Source of the DNA: Leptolyngbya sp. KIOST-1
GTDB lineage: Bacteria; Cyanobacteriota; Cyanobacteriia; Phormidesmidales; Phormidesmidaceae
Length of the DNA stretch: 64,000 nucleotides
Assembly (NCBI RefSeq): GCF_000763385.1
Contig: NZ_JQFA01000004.1
Coordinates: forward strand, 186,001 to 250,000
Direction: 5' to 3'
The translations under genes and the position numbers were made by a program. This document shows positions 1 through 8,648 of the stretch, in pieces (within the stretch, counting starts at the first letter, position 1; every line of letters starts with the position of its first letter). The notes under the pieces are model-generated. The model was not told the DNA's origin and searched no databases. It saw only the letters and a program-made list of their open reading frames with translations.

Positions 1-1830
1 CTGGCTGGGCTTGCGCAGGTCGCCGTCAATTAACAACACCCGACGGCCCATGTTCGCCGCCGCGATCGCCAGGTGCGCACACATCGTCGATTTGCCTTCC
101 CCCGGTATTGACGAGGTCAGCGCCACCACCTGCACCGGCACGTCGGAGCTGAGCATGCGCAGGTTGGCCTCAAGGGAGTAAAAGGCCTCCGCGAAGCTAA
201 AGGAGGTGTAGAGCTTGTCGGGGCTCTGGCTCTGGGTCAGCACATCGGCCATCGTCACCGCCAGGGCGGGGGTCATCAGCAGCGGCTGCTTTTGCAGGGC
301 CAGGGCATTGGGCACCGTGGCCAGGTTGGGCAGCTGGGTGGCCTTGACCAACTCCTCAGCGCTGTGGAAGGCCTGATCCATGCGATCGCGCAGCAGGGCC
401 GCCATCCCGCCCAGCATCAGCCCCACCACCGTACTCAGCAGCAGGTTGCGCGGCAGATTGGTGGTTTTGACGATGCTCGACTCGCTCAGGGGAGAAATAA
501 TTTCCCAGGGGGAGGTCTGGCGAGCCATCTGTAGACGCAGCTCCTGGCGGCTGGCCAGCAGTTGGTTGAGGCTACTTTCGGCCACCGTTAGCTCGCGGTC
601 AATTTGCTGAAACGACCGGGACAGGTCCGCTAGCCGCTGAATTTCCGCCTGCAGCTGCTGCACCGCCTGGGCGATCGCCTGGTCCTGGGTTTGCAACACC
701 TGCACCTGGTTGGCTGTATCCACCAGCTGCTGAATCAGGCTTCGACTGACCGAGCCCTGATAGCCCAGATTTTGCGCCTCCACGGCTGCCCCCACCAGGC
801 GCTGGGCTTCGGCCTCCAGCAGCGGCAACAGCTGCTGACGCTGATCTTCCAAGGACTCAATCATGGGCGTTTCAGCGGCAAACCGGGCCGACTCGGCGGC
901 AATGGTCTGCTCCAGCTCGCGCAGATCCCCCAGCAGCGCCTGGTAGGTGGGCGATTCATTGAGGTTGGCCACCCGCAGAGCGGTATTGGGATCAAACCCC
1001 ACCTGGTTTTGCAGATTGTCGTATAGGGGCTCCAGGGCCGCCAAATTGACCCGCAGCTGCTCCTGGTCGGCCAGCATCTGGTTCAGGCGCTGGGTCACGC
1101 TTTCACTGGTGGCGTTGACGTTGACGATGTCGTAGCGCTTCTGAAATTCACTCAGGCTGCCCTCAATGGCCGCGACCTCCTGCCATTTCTCCTGCAGCTG
1201 CTCGTCGATAAAACCCAGACCCCGCCGCAGGTCGCCCTGGCGGTCCTGCACGCTGTAGTCTACAAACCCCTCGATCACCTGGGTGAGCACAAAGGCGACC
1301 ACCTCGGGGTCGGCATCGTTATAGGTGATCCGCAGGACCTTGGAGTCACCCTCCCGAACAATGTTCAGGCGGTTGAGCAGTTGGGTGTAGGTGATGTCCG
1401 GGTAGCGGCGCTGAATGTTTTCCAGAATTGGGTTGATCACCGCCGGACCGCGCAACACCCGAATCTGGCTATCGTAGTCCAGGCTCGACCCGGTCCGACC
1501 GCTCTGCACCCCCAGCACTTCCTCCAGCCCCCCAGAGGTAACGCTGGTTACGGGCTCAACCAGGAGATTGACGGTGCCGCTGTAGGCCGGGGGACGGCTC
1601 AAATGCCAGAGCGTCAGGCCGCCAAAGGAGAGCGCCGCCACTCCCAAAAATACCCCCAGCCGCCGCCTCAGCACCCCGACCAGATGGCTTAGATCAAAAT
1701 CATCGCCATCGTCTACGAGGGGGGATGGCGGCGCGTTGAGCGGGACGAACCCATGATTGACCTGACTATGGCCGTTACCATTGCCGTTGCCGTTGGCTTC
1801 ATGGGCCGTTGAGGAGGGAGAAAAAGGCAT
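1..1830 (-). CDS. Wzc-like polysaccharide co-polymerase / tyrosine autokinase (3' end beyond window)
   Basis: Inner-membrane protein that controls polymerisation and export of exopolysaccharide. I translated 610 codons from the ATG at 1830 to the window edge. After an Asn/Gly-rich N-terminus comes a Wzz-type domain with a first membrane segment near residues 60-80, then a long Gln/Glu-rich coiled coil (about 200-430), a second membrane segment near 470, and the start of a BY-kinase domain. Walker A (SSIPGEGKST, near residue 577) and Walker A-prime (LLIDGDLRKP, near 600) are visible. Walker B and the Tyr-rich tail would lie beyond the window. The SLBB export gene lies 112 bp upstream in the same orientation, the usual pairing. 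The family is clear; the glycan is unknown. Confidence 0.9.
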   Translation of the reverse strand, partial: MPFSPSSTAHEANGNGNGNGHSQVNHGFVPLNAPPSPLVDDGDDFDLSHLVGVLRRRLGVFLGVAALSFGGLTLWHLSRPPAYSGTVNLLVEPVTSVTSGGLEEVLGVQSGRTGSSLDYDSQIRVLRGPAVINPILENIQRRYPDITYTQLLNRLNIVREGDSKVLRITYNDADPEVVAFVLTQVIEGFVDYSVQDRQGDLRRGLGFIDEQLQEKWQEVAAIEGSLSEFQKRYDIVNVNATSESVTQRLNQMLADQEQLRVNLAALEPLYDNLQNQVGFDPNTALRVANLNESPTYQALLGDLRELEQTIAAESARFAAETPMIESLEDQRQQLLPLLEAEAQRLVGAAVEAQNLGYQGSVSRSLIQQLVDTANQVQVLQTQDQAIAQAVQQLQAEIQRLADLSRSFQQIDRELTVAESSLNQLLASRQELRLQMARQTSPWEIISPLSESSIVKTTNLPRNLLLSTVVGLMLGGMAALLRDRMDQAFHSAEELVKATQLPNLATVPNALALQKQPLLMTPALAVTMADVLTQSQSPDKLYTSFSFAEAFYSLEANLRMLSSDVPVQVVALTSSIPGEGKSTMCAHLAIAAANMGRRVLLIDGDLRKPSQ

Positions 1831-1942
1831 AGTATTCGAGGGAAATATTCCCAAGAGTTCGTTAACTTATAGCTCAAAAGTCAAAATCCAGCACAATTCA
1901 GGCCATTTTTGTGCAGATTAGGCTCGGGTATAGCCATCAGGA

Positions 1943-3067
1943 TCAAAACCCAAACAGCCGCAAAATGGCAGCTAAAGGCGTCAGAGGACGCAGAAAGAGG
2001 CCCAGGGTGTCACCAGCGGTGGCGGCAAAGTTGCGATCGACAATCACCACATCGTTGGGGCGCAGAATTGGGTTGGTGGTGTCATTGGCGGCGGCGGCCA
2101 GATTGACCTCAACCGTGCGCTGATCGACGCTGCCGTCGGGGTTGAGCCGCACCAGCTGCACCGTGGAGCTTTGGGCGCGGCTGTTCTCAAACCCGCCCGC
2201 CGCCAAAATCGCCTGGTTGAGAGTGGCATTGGCCGGTAGGGTAACCCCGCCGGGGCTGGCCACCTCCCCCACCACCTGCACGGGCATCTCTGCGGGCGAG
2301 AAATTGGCGCTCGAAACCGCCACCGACTCCTCCGGCGAAATGGCGATCGCTTTGGGAATCACAATCGTGTCGCCGTCGCGCAGCCGAATGTCCTGGCTGA
2401 TATCGCCGGTGCGGATCAGGTCCCAAAGGCTGGTGGTAATGACGGCATCCCCCTGGCGCTGCTGCCGCCGCACCTGAATGTCTTTGATGTTGGCCTGCTG
2501 GGTAATGCCCCCCGCCTCCTGGATCACCTGGGTGAGGGTGGGCCACTGACGCCCCGCGCTTGAACCGTTGCCCCCGCTGCTTTCGGCTTCGAGATCGATG
2601 GTGTAGGTGCCGGGGCGGATCACTTCCCCGGCCACTACCACCCGCACCGGGCGCGCCGACAGCAGCGTCACGGTCAGCCGGGGGGGGCGAGTCAGCAGCG
2701 GCGCATAGCTGGCGGTCAGGGCCGCCTGGGCTTCGGTGAGGGTCAGGCCCTGCACGGCGACAGTTCCAGCCAGAGGCAGGGCCAGGGTGCCATCCACCAG
2801 CACCTCGTGAACGCCGTTTTCGGGACCGCTAAATTCGGGGATATTAAAGATGTCAATGCGGATGCGATCGCCTGGTCCCAGCACGTAGGCTTCAGGAAAT
2901 CGAGCGTCGGGCTGGGGGGCCGCCAAGTTCGGTTGGGTGAGCACCGGGGCCGCCGTTTCTTCGATCAGGGGCAGCGGTTGACCCTGGGCCAGTCCTGGCT
3001 CAAGACCTAAGGTTAGGGGCAAAGCCAGAGTACCCAGACCCCAGCCGATCAGACAAAAACGGTTCAT
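1943..3067 (-). CDS. SLBB-domain polysaccharide export protein (Wza/GumB-like)
   Basis: 374-residue exported protein of the polysaccharide biosynthesis/export family, which forms the periplasmic and outer-membrane conduit for capsule or slime. A signal peptide is visible (hydrophobic residues 5-27, then GLAQG). It is followed by the Poly_export domain beginning with VLGPGDRIRIDIF (near residue 66) and two SLBB-type beta-grasp repeats (VVVAGEVIRPGTY and VQVVGEVASPGGV). No lipobox cysteine follows the signal peptide, so unlike E. coli Wza it is probably not a lipoprotein. A hydrophobic C-terminal stretch could be the outer-membrane helix. It precedes the Wzc-like gene and probably shares its transcript. 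Confidence 0.88.
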   Translation of the reverse strand: MNRFCLIGWGLGTLALPLTLGLEPGLAQGQPLPLIEETAAPVLTQPNLAAPQPDARFPEAYVLGPGDRIRIDIFNIPEFSGPENGVHEVLVDGTLALPLAGTVAVQGLTLTEAQAALTASYAPLLTRPPRLTVTLLSARPVRVVVAGEVIRPGTYTIDLEAESSGGNGSSAGRQWPTLTQVIQEAGGITQQANIKDIQVRRQQRQGDAVITTSLWDLIRTGDISQDIRLRDGDTIVIPKAIAISPEESVAVSSANFSPAEMPVQVVGEVASPGGVTLPANATLNQAILAAGGFENSRAQSSTVQLVRLNPDGSVDQRTVEVNLAAAANDTTNPILRPNDVVIVDRNFAATAGDTLGLFLRPLTPLAAILRLFGF

Positions 3068-3390
3068 GGCTGAACTTCCTCAGGCCGTCTGGACCAGCGT
3101 TTTGCAACATTCGCGCAGCACTGCGATAGCTCATGATGGTCGATTGGCCCCGGTTTGGCTTCAGTATTTCGTAAAGGTTTACCTTAGAGAAATACCGGGC
3201 TCAGGGGGGCAGGGCTGCGTTAACAAGGCTCTGACGCACGGCAGCGGCAACTGTTCCCGCAGGAGCGCCCCAACCGATGACACGCCCTGGTACCGCTGTG
3301 CGGGATTCAAAATACAACGCTCAAGCTGACTGCTACTGGGTAGCGCCTAGGTGGAGGACTGCGATCAACCCGCGCGATCGCCCCATTTAC
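3068..3390. other. Intergenic region between argG and SLBB gene
   Basis: No convincing gene. The open frame starting at 3066 on plus has no recognisable homology and is composed like non-coding DNA. Near 3276-3290 it holds GATGACACGCCCTGG, which matches the terminal repeat of the MITE-like elements at 14717 and 45350, so a decayed end of that family may lie here. The promoter of the export operon is probably in this region, but I cannot place it. Confidence 0.4.
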
Positions 3391-3427
3391 TGACGGCGCA
3401 CGATCCACCTGAACCCATGCGCCGTCA
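3391..3427 (-). terminator. Hairpin downstream of argG
   Basis: A perfect 10-bp inverted repeat, TGACGGCGCA / TGCGCCGTCA, with a 17-base loop starts 21 bp beyond the argG stop codon. There is no clear U-tract, so it may be a weak terminator or an mRNA 3-prime stabiliser. Confidence 0.45.
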
Positions 3428-3447
3428 ATGTCTAAATTAATGTCCCT

Positions 3448-4650
<1,203 letters not shown>

Positions 4651-4723
4651 GGGCAACTTCCTGCTTTTCGATAGTGGGGTTAGTCAACAGTCATCCCGGC
4701 AGGATGACCCGCCAAACTTACCA

Positions 4724-4829
4724 CAGCCTTACCCCTCCAACAGGTATAGTGAGGCGCTGGCAATCTGGCCATGGCTATCTTATCTGGAGTTGCCTGCCCT
4801 ACACTACGGCGATTTAGCAAGATCTGATG
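4724..4829. repeat. Imperfect direct repeat, left copy flanking a toxin-antitoxin pair
   Basis: Shares CAGCCTTACCC, then ACAGG.ATAG, then the exact 14-mer GGCGATTTAGCAAG and ATCTGATG with 5645-5717, in the same order. The two copies lie either side of the toxin-antitoxin genes. Spacing within the copies differs (about 106 against 73 bp), so they have diverged by indels. Confidence 0.5.
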
Positions 4830-4857
4830 ACATCGTCCCTGAACTTAGCACCCAGGA

Positions 4858-5343
4858 TTATTGCCCTATCACTTGAGTATAGCGATCTAAAAACTGTTGA
4901 ATCAGAACAGGCGAAGCTCGGAAGGACGTCCGCTGTAATTGGCTAATGGCAGTAGGAAAGTCAAGTAGCCCCCGTGTCCCAGCCCTAAACAGGATCCCTA
5001 AAAGACCTGTGACCGTTAGCCCCTGAGACAGTGCAGCTTGCCTGCCCTCCCAATCGTCCAGAATTATTAAACCTGCTTGCAGGCTTACGGCTAGAGATAT
5101 GGCTTCCCGCTCACCTCGGCCAAGCTTGGCAGGTAAGCTGCCGATCAGTTGCGGCACTGGCTGAATGTTTACCCAGCTGGGTGGGGCTGCGATCCATCCC
5201 AGGATCAGGTCGTGGTTTTGCTCGGCCCTTAACTCATCGTTGACGCCAGCAGGAATTGTGATTGACTCAAATAATTGCGGCAGTAGGTCAATCTCACCGA
5301 TCAAGATTAAGTAGCAGAGCGGTGAGGTGTCACAAACGACCAT
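4858..5343 (-). CDS. DUF3368 PIN-domain toxin
   Basis: 161-residue putative ribonuclease toxin of a type II toxin-antitoxin pair. It starts VVCDTSPLCYL, with the first PIN aspartate, has GEREAISLA with the central acidic residue, and ILDDWEGRQAA with the second aspartate pair, all typical of DUF3368. Its ATG overlaps the TGA of the upstream antitoxin gene by one base (TGATG), so the two are translationally coupled. PIN toxins of this group are thought to cut RNA; the target here is unknown. Length is normal and all visible acidic residues are present, so it is probably intact. Confidence 0.85.
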   Translation of the reverse strand: MVVCDTSPLCYLILIGEIDLLPQLFESITIPAGVNDELRAEQNHDLILGWIAAPPSWVNIQPVPQLIGSLPAKLGRGEREAISLAVSLQAGLIILDDWEGRQAALSQGLTVTGLLGILFRAGTRGLLDFPTAISQLQRTSFRASPVLIQQFLDRYTQVIGQ

Positions 5344-5618
5344 CAGAACTTGGTCAGAGCGCGATCGACAGCCTCAAGATCTTGATCTAAATCCGCTTCC
5401 GTGTAGTGTAAATAGGCTCCGTGCTCCTTAAGTAGGGCGTCAGTAGCTAACCTGGATGACAGCTGAAGCATACGCTGAACCTCAGCTGCATTGATGAGCT
5501 TTGAGCGGTAGGCTTCAACGGCAATGGCTTCGAGAGCAGTTTGAGACAGGCTGCCTAAGTGCGCTTGCAGGCGCTGCTCGATGTCACCAGGGATGTTGAG
5601 GGTAATGTCCATGGGCAT
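5343..5618 (-). CDS. UPF0175 family antitoxin
   Basis: 91-residue protein matching UPF0175, the usual partner of DUF3368 toxins. The N-terminus is a beta-strand/helix segment (DITLNIPGDIEQRL), and the centre has the conserved ALEAIAVEAYRSKLI run leading to a short helix-turn-helix-like region. The C-terminal acidic part would wrap the toxin. The start could be either of two ATGs two codons apart (5618 or 5612); neither has a strong ribosome site. Such antitoxins generally repress their own promoter. Confidence 0.82.
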   Translation of the reverse strand: MPMDITLNIPGDIEQRLQAHLGSLSQTALEAIAVEAYRSKLINAAEVQRMLQLSSRLATDALLKEHGAYLHYTEADLDQDLEAVDRALTKF

Positions 5619-5644
5619 GCTTTGGCAGAAAGACTAGAGCATAG

Positions 5645-5717
5645 CAGCCTTACCCACAGGATAGCTTTTGTATGGAAAAAGTGTCCGTAGAACCTGGCGA
5701 TTTAGCAAGGCTTAATC
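5645..5717. repeat. Imperfect direct repeat, right copy flanking a toxin-antitoxin pair
   Basis: Partner of 4724-4829. The exact 14-mer GGCGATTTAGCAAG lies at 5696-5709 here and at 4808-4821 in the left copy. Confidence 0.5.
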
Positions 5718-5788
5718 TGATGGCAAAGGCATTGGATCTAGGGCATCGACGATCGCTGAAACGCTTTAACCGCCTCAACGGGATTTGA
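5672..5788 (+). CDS. Possible 38-residue small ORF
   Basis: A short ATG-to-TGA frame runs through the right direct repeat and ends 45 bp before mazG. Its product is basic at the C-terminal end (HRRSLKRFNRLNG). I see no ribosome-binding site and no homology that I recognise. It may be the remnant of a gene that existed before the toxin-antitoxin pair arrived, or chance. Confidence 0.15.
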   Translation: MEKVSVEPGDLARLNLMAKALDLGHRRSLKRFNRLNGI

Positions 5789-5833
5789 CGTAGACAGGGG
5801 GTGAGCTAGACTGAAAAGCACACAATTAATGCC

Positions 5834-6667
5834 ATGCAAGACGAACTTCTATCGCCTCCTCGCGCCGCTATTCTCGCCGCACTGGAACGGCTGATCGATG
5901 TGATCGCTCAGCTGCGCCATCCCGAAACCGGCTGCCCCTGGGATTTGGCCCAGACCCCCACCAGCTTGATTCCCTACGTGATCGAAGAGGCCTACGAGGT
6001 GGTGGATGCCATTCAGGTGGGGGAAAAGGGCGCGATCGCCGAAGAACTCGGCGACCTGCTCCTACAGGTCGTTCTCCAGGCGCAAATTGCCAACGACAGC
6101 GGTGACTTTGACCTGGGCACCGTGGCCACGGGCATTGCCGACAAGCTGGTGCGCCGCCATCCTCACATTTTTGGCGATACCAGCGGGGCCACGCCGGAAG
6201 AAGTCAGCCAAAACTGGGACCGCATCAAGGCCGAGGAGAAAGGCATTCCCCATGATCCGGCTAAACTCACCCCCAAGCTGGTCAAGTACAGCCGCACCCT
6301 GCCGCCACTGATGGCCGCCAGCAAAATTTCCGTCAAAGCCGCCAAGGCCGGGTTCGAGTGGGAAGCGATCGACGGTGTATGGGAGAAATTCCACGAAGAG
6401 CTGGACGAGTTTCGCGCCGCCCTGGCCCACGAACCCAAGGAGAATCAGCAGGCGGAGCTGGGCGATCTGCTCTTTACTCTGGTAAATCTGGCCCGCTGGT
6501 ACGACCTCGACCCTGCCGAGGCGCTGCAAAGCACCAACCGTCGGTTTATTCAGCGCTTTGAGCTGGTGGAGTCGGTGGCCGAGAAGCCGCTCAGCGAGTA
6601 CGGCATTGAGGAGCTGGAGGCGCTGTGGCAAAAGGCGAAGGCGCGGCTGGCCAAGTCTGAGGACTAA
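5834..6667 (+). CDS. mazG: Nucleoside triphosphate pyrophosphohydrolase MazG
   Basis: Hydrolyses (d)NTPs to NMP and pyrophosphate, a house-cleaning activity that may also tune nucleotide and alarmone pools. The 277-residue protein has the two-domain MazG layout. The N-terminal domain has GCPWDLAQT and the metal-binding EExxE...ExxD pattern (IEEAYEVVD, then EELGDLLLQ). The second domain repeats it (EELDEFR, then ELGDLLFTLVNLARW). The link KYSRTLPPLMAASKI is typical. Despite the toxin-antitoxin pair just upstream, it is not a MazF partner; it is on the opposite strand with its own start. Confidence 0.95.
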   Translation: MQDELLSPPRAAILAALERLIDVIAQLRHPETGCPWDLAQTPTSLIPYVIEEAYEVVDAIQVGEKGAIAEELGDLLLQVVLQAQIANDSGDFDLGTVATGIADKLVRRHPHIFGDTSGATPEEVSQNWDRIKAEEKGIPHDPAKLTPKLVKYSRTLPPLMAASKISVKAAKAGFEWEAIDGVWEKFHEELDEFRAALAHEPKENQQAELGDLLFTLVNLARWYDLDPAEALQSTNRRFIQRFELVESVAEKPLSEYGIEELEALWQKAKARLAKSED

Positions 6668-6694
6668 AAACTCTGGCTTTAAGCTGAGGTGAAT

Positions 6695-6711
6695 GGTGGG
6701 CGGTGCCCACC
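6695..6711. repeat. Short palindromic dispersed repeat
   Basis: GGTGGGCGGTGCCCACC is a 7-bp stem with a 3-base loop, followed by CTAC. A related form (GTAGGTGGGCCCTGCCCACC) occurs near 39033 beside argS. Such GTGGGC palindromes are common intergenic repeats in cyanobacteria. Confidence 0.55.
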
Positions 6712-6784
6712 CTACAATAGCGGTTTGTGGATTAGCTGTCCCGGCTGGCTGCCAAAATCGCCAATCCCAAATCCAAAATTGGCC

Positions 6785-7003
6785 TCACCGGGGCGCGTCG
6801 GGTTTGTAGTAATCGTTGGGGGTCGCCGTCTGGCTGCCGCCCTCTTTGTTAATGCAGCCGGGTTTGTCCACGTAGCGACAGACCCGCGCGTAGAGGCGGG
6901 CACGGGTGCCCGGTGGGCCAGCGGAAAACAGAACGCGATCGCCCCCCACGATCCCCACCAAAATTTTGACGCCGCACACGGGGCAGGTTTGGGGAGCAGC
7001 CAT
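6785..7003 (-). CDS. Small four-cysteine protein (hypothetical)
   Basis: 72 residues beginning MAAPQTCPVCG. One CxxC knuckle at the N-terminus and two further cysteines (VCRYV, PGCIN) could make a zinc site. The arrangement looks like a cyanobacterial conserved hypothetical, but I cannot name a function. The start codon lies 9 bp after the cofG stop with GAGG upstream, so it is probably co-transcribed with cofG. The C-terminus is Lys/Pro-rich and likely disordered. Confidence 0.65.
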   Translation of the reverse strand: MAAPQTCPVCGVKILVGIVGGDRVLFSAGPPGTRARLYARVCRYVDKPGCINKEGGSQTATPNDYYKPDAPR

Positions 7004-7012
7004 GGGTTTACC

Positions 7013-8056
7013 TCAGTGGACCTGTGAGGATTTTACCCTGTTGGGGTAAGTGGGTGGGTGGTTGAGTGAGGTGCGCCAGGTTTGCACCAGAGACTGCATG
7101 GACTCTGGTAGCCAGCTGTCGTACTGATGGTATACCGGCAGTCGGGGTTGTAGATGCCAGCCTGAGGGGGCGATCGCCGCCTCGAGCGACTCTGGCGTGG
7201 GGTGGTCGTAGTCGGGGTTGACCTCATCGATGGGGCTGATGCCACCCAGATCCCTTGCCCCTGCGTCCAGGCAGGCCAGTAGGCCCCTGCGGCTGACCAG
7301 GTTAGGGGGAATTTGAATGGCGATTTCGGCGGGAAGCCATTCCTGCGCTAGTTGTACCGCTCTGGCTAAATCCATTTCATCGAGGGCCATTCCCGGCTGA
7401 AGCTGCCGCTGGCCTGGGCTGTGGGGTTGCAGAATGACTTCTTGAATGTGGCCATAGCGATGGTGAATGCGGGCGATCGCCCCCAGGGACTCCACCCAGT
7501 CGGCCTCGGTCTCCCCCAGCCCCAGCAGCAGCCCAGTGGTAAAGGGAATCCCCAATTCGCCCGCCTGGATGAGCTGATTAAGGCGCACCTCGGGGCGCTT
7601 GCTGGGGGCGTGGCGATGTACGGTATCCAGCAGCCTGGGCGTCACCTGCTCCACCATCAGCCCCATCGAGACGTTGACCTCGCGCAGCTGCGCCATCTCC
7701 GTCTGGCTCAGGGGGCCAGCATTGGTGTGGGGCAGCAGTCCGGCGGCCAGGGCCAGCGCACAGGTTTGGTGAATGTGGTGCAGCCAGTCGGCGCGGCGGG
7801 GACTGCCGGGGGCCACCTCTCCGCTGAGCACCAGCACCTCGCACACGCCTCGCTGACGCAGCAGGGGCAGCAGCTGAGCGACCTGGTCTAGACTCAGCCA
7901 GGGCGATCGCCCCGGTTCGACCCGAAAGTTACAGTAGGTGCAGCGGTTGAAGCACTCGTAGGTGGGTACCAGGGTGTAGGCACGGCTGTAGGTCACCGTT
8001 TTGACCGGCGAGCCCACGGTCAATTCCCGAAGATGCTGCCCACTGCCCTGCTCCAT
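7013..8056 (-). CDS. cofG: FO synthase subunit CofG (7,8-didemethyl-8-hydroxy-5-deazariboflavin synthase)
   Basis: Radical SAM enzyme that, with CofH, makes the deazaflavin FO; in cyanobacteria FO serves as the antenna pigment of DNA photolyase. The SAM cluster motif reads CFNRCTYCNF (CxxxCxxC) near residue 36, preceded by YSRAYTLVPTYE. Downstream, GLGETEADWV, QPHSPG and the SPIDEVNPDYDHP segment are CofG-like. I chose the ATG at 8056 over an upstream TTG at 8071. It appears to form a unit with the rhodanese-like gene (stop 33 bp upstream) and the cysteine protein (9 bp downstream). No cofH is in the window. Confidence 0.92.
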   Translation of the reverse strand: MEQGSGQHLRELTVGSPVKTVTYSRAYTLVPTYECFNRCTYCNFRVEPGRSPWLSLDQVAQLLPLLRQRGVCEVLVLSGEVAPGSPRRADWLHHIHQTCALALAAGLLPHTNAGPLSQTEMAQLREVNVSMGLMVEQVTPRLLDTVHRHAPSKRPEVRLNQLIQAGELGIPFTTGLLLGLGETEADWVESLGAIARIHHRYGHIQEVILQPHSPGQRQLQPGMALDEMDLARAVQLAQEWLPAEIAIQIPPNLVSRRGLLACLDAGARDLGGISPIDEVNPDYDHPTPESLEAAIAPSGWHLQPRLPVYHQYDSWLPESMQSLVQTWRTSLNHPPTYPNRVKSSQVH

Positions 8057-8089
8057 GCCCCGTTGCCCCAACCGTTCGGTTTGACCAGT

Positions 8090-8467
8090 TTAGGCTACCG
8101 CAGCGGTCACCACCTCCACCGGAAAACCAGCGGCCTTCCAGGCGGCCACCCCGCCGCGCACGATCGCCACCCGCGAGAACCCGCGCTGGCGCAGCTGCTC
8201 CGCGACAGCTGTCGCTTCGTCATCGGTGTTGCTGTAGATGTAGAGATCGCGGGTGACTTCAAAACACTGGGCGGCCATCGCCAGCAGCGAGTCGGTGGGC
8301 ATGGAAATCGCGCCAGTGATATGGCTCTGGTTGAAGTCGGCGCGATCGCGCACATCGATGATTGTCAGTGCGGGTTCGCCCCAGTCGAGCCGCTCCTTGA
8401 GGTCGTATACCCGCGACTGGGGCCGCAGGGGAGAAGGCTTGGGCAGGAGGTTAAAAAAGCGAAGCAT
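8090..8467 (-). CDS. Rhodanese-like domain protein lacking the catalytic cysteine
   Basis: 125 residues from the ATG at 8467; the open frame extends upstream but the rhodanese fold begins right after this start. The family pattern is visible: IIDVRDRADFNQSHITGAISMP (split here as DVRDRADF and HITGAISMP), then LYIYSNTDDEA where an active rhodanese has the loop cysteine, and VRGGVAAWKAAGFPV at the end. The active-site position is serine or asparagine, so sulfur transfer is unlikely; a binding or regulatory role is an inference. It lies 33 bp upstream of cofG, same strand, and is divergent from mutL. Confidence 0.85.
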   Translation of the reverse strand: MLRFFNLLPKPSPLRPQSRVYDLKERLDWGEPALTIIDVRDRADFNQSHITGAISMPTDSLLAMAAQCFEVTRDLYIYSNTDDEATAVAEQLRQRGFSRVAIVRGGVAAWKAAGFPVEVVTAAVA

Positions 8468-8648
8468 GGTGAGGAGGATCCTGAGGAAGGCGTTCTCCTG
8501 CAATGTAACAAACCTTAACAGGTCCGGCAAACTTTCATGGCGATGTATAGAAAAACCTCGATTCATCGACCGCTTTCGATCCTTTGTACTGGTCCGGTCG
8601 TCACACAGTAGCATTGAGAAAGAGCATGAAAAAATTTGCGCCTGGAGC

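Noticed and set aside
3066-3329. 87-residue open frame on plus
   Set aside because: No ribosome site, no recognised domain and it overlaps the likely promoter region of the export operon.
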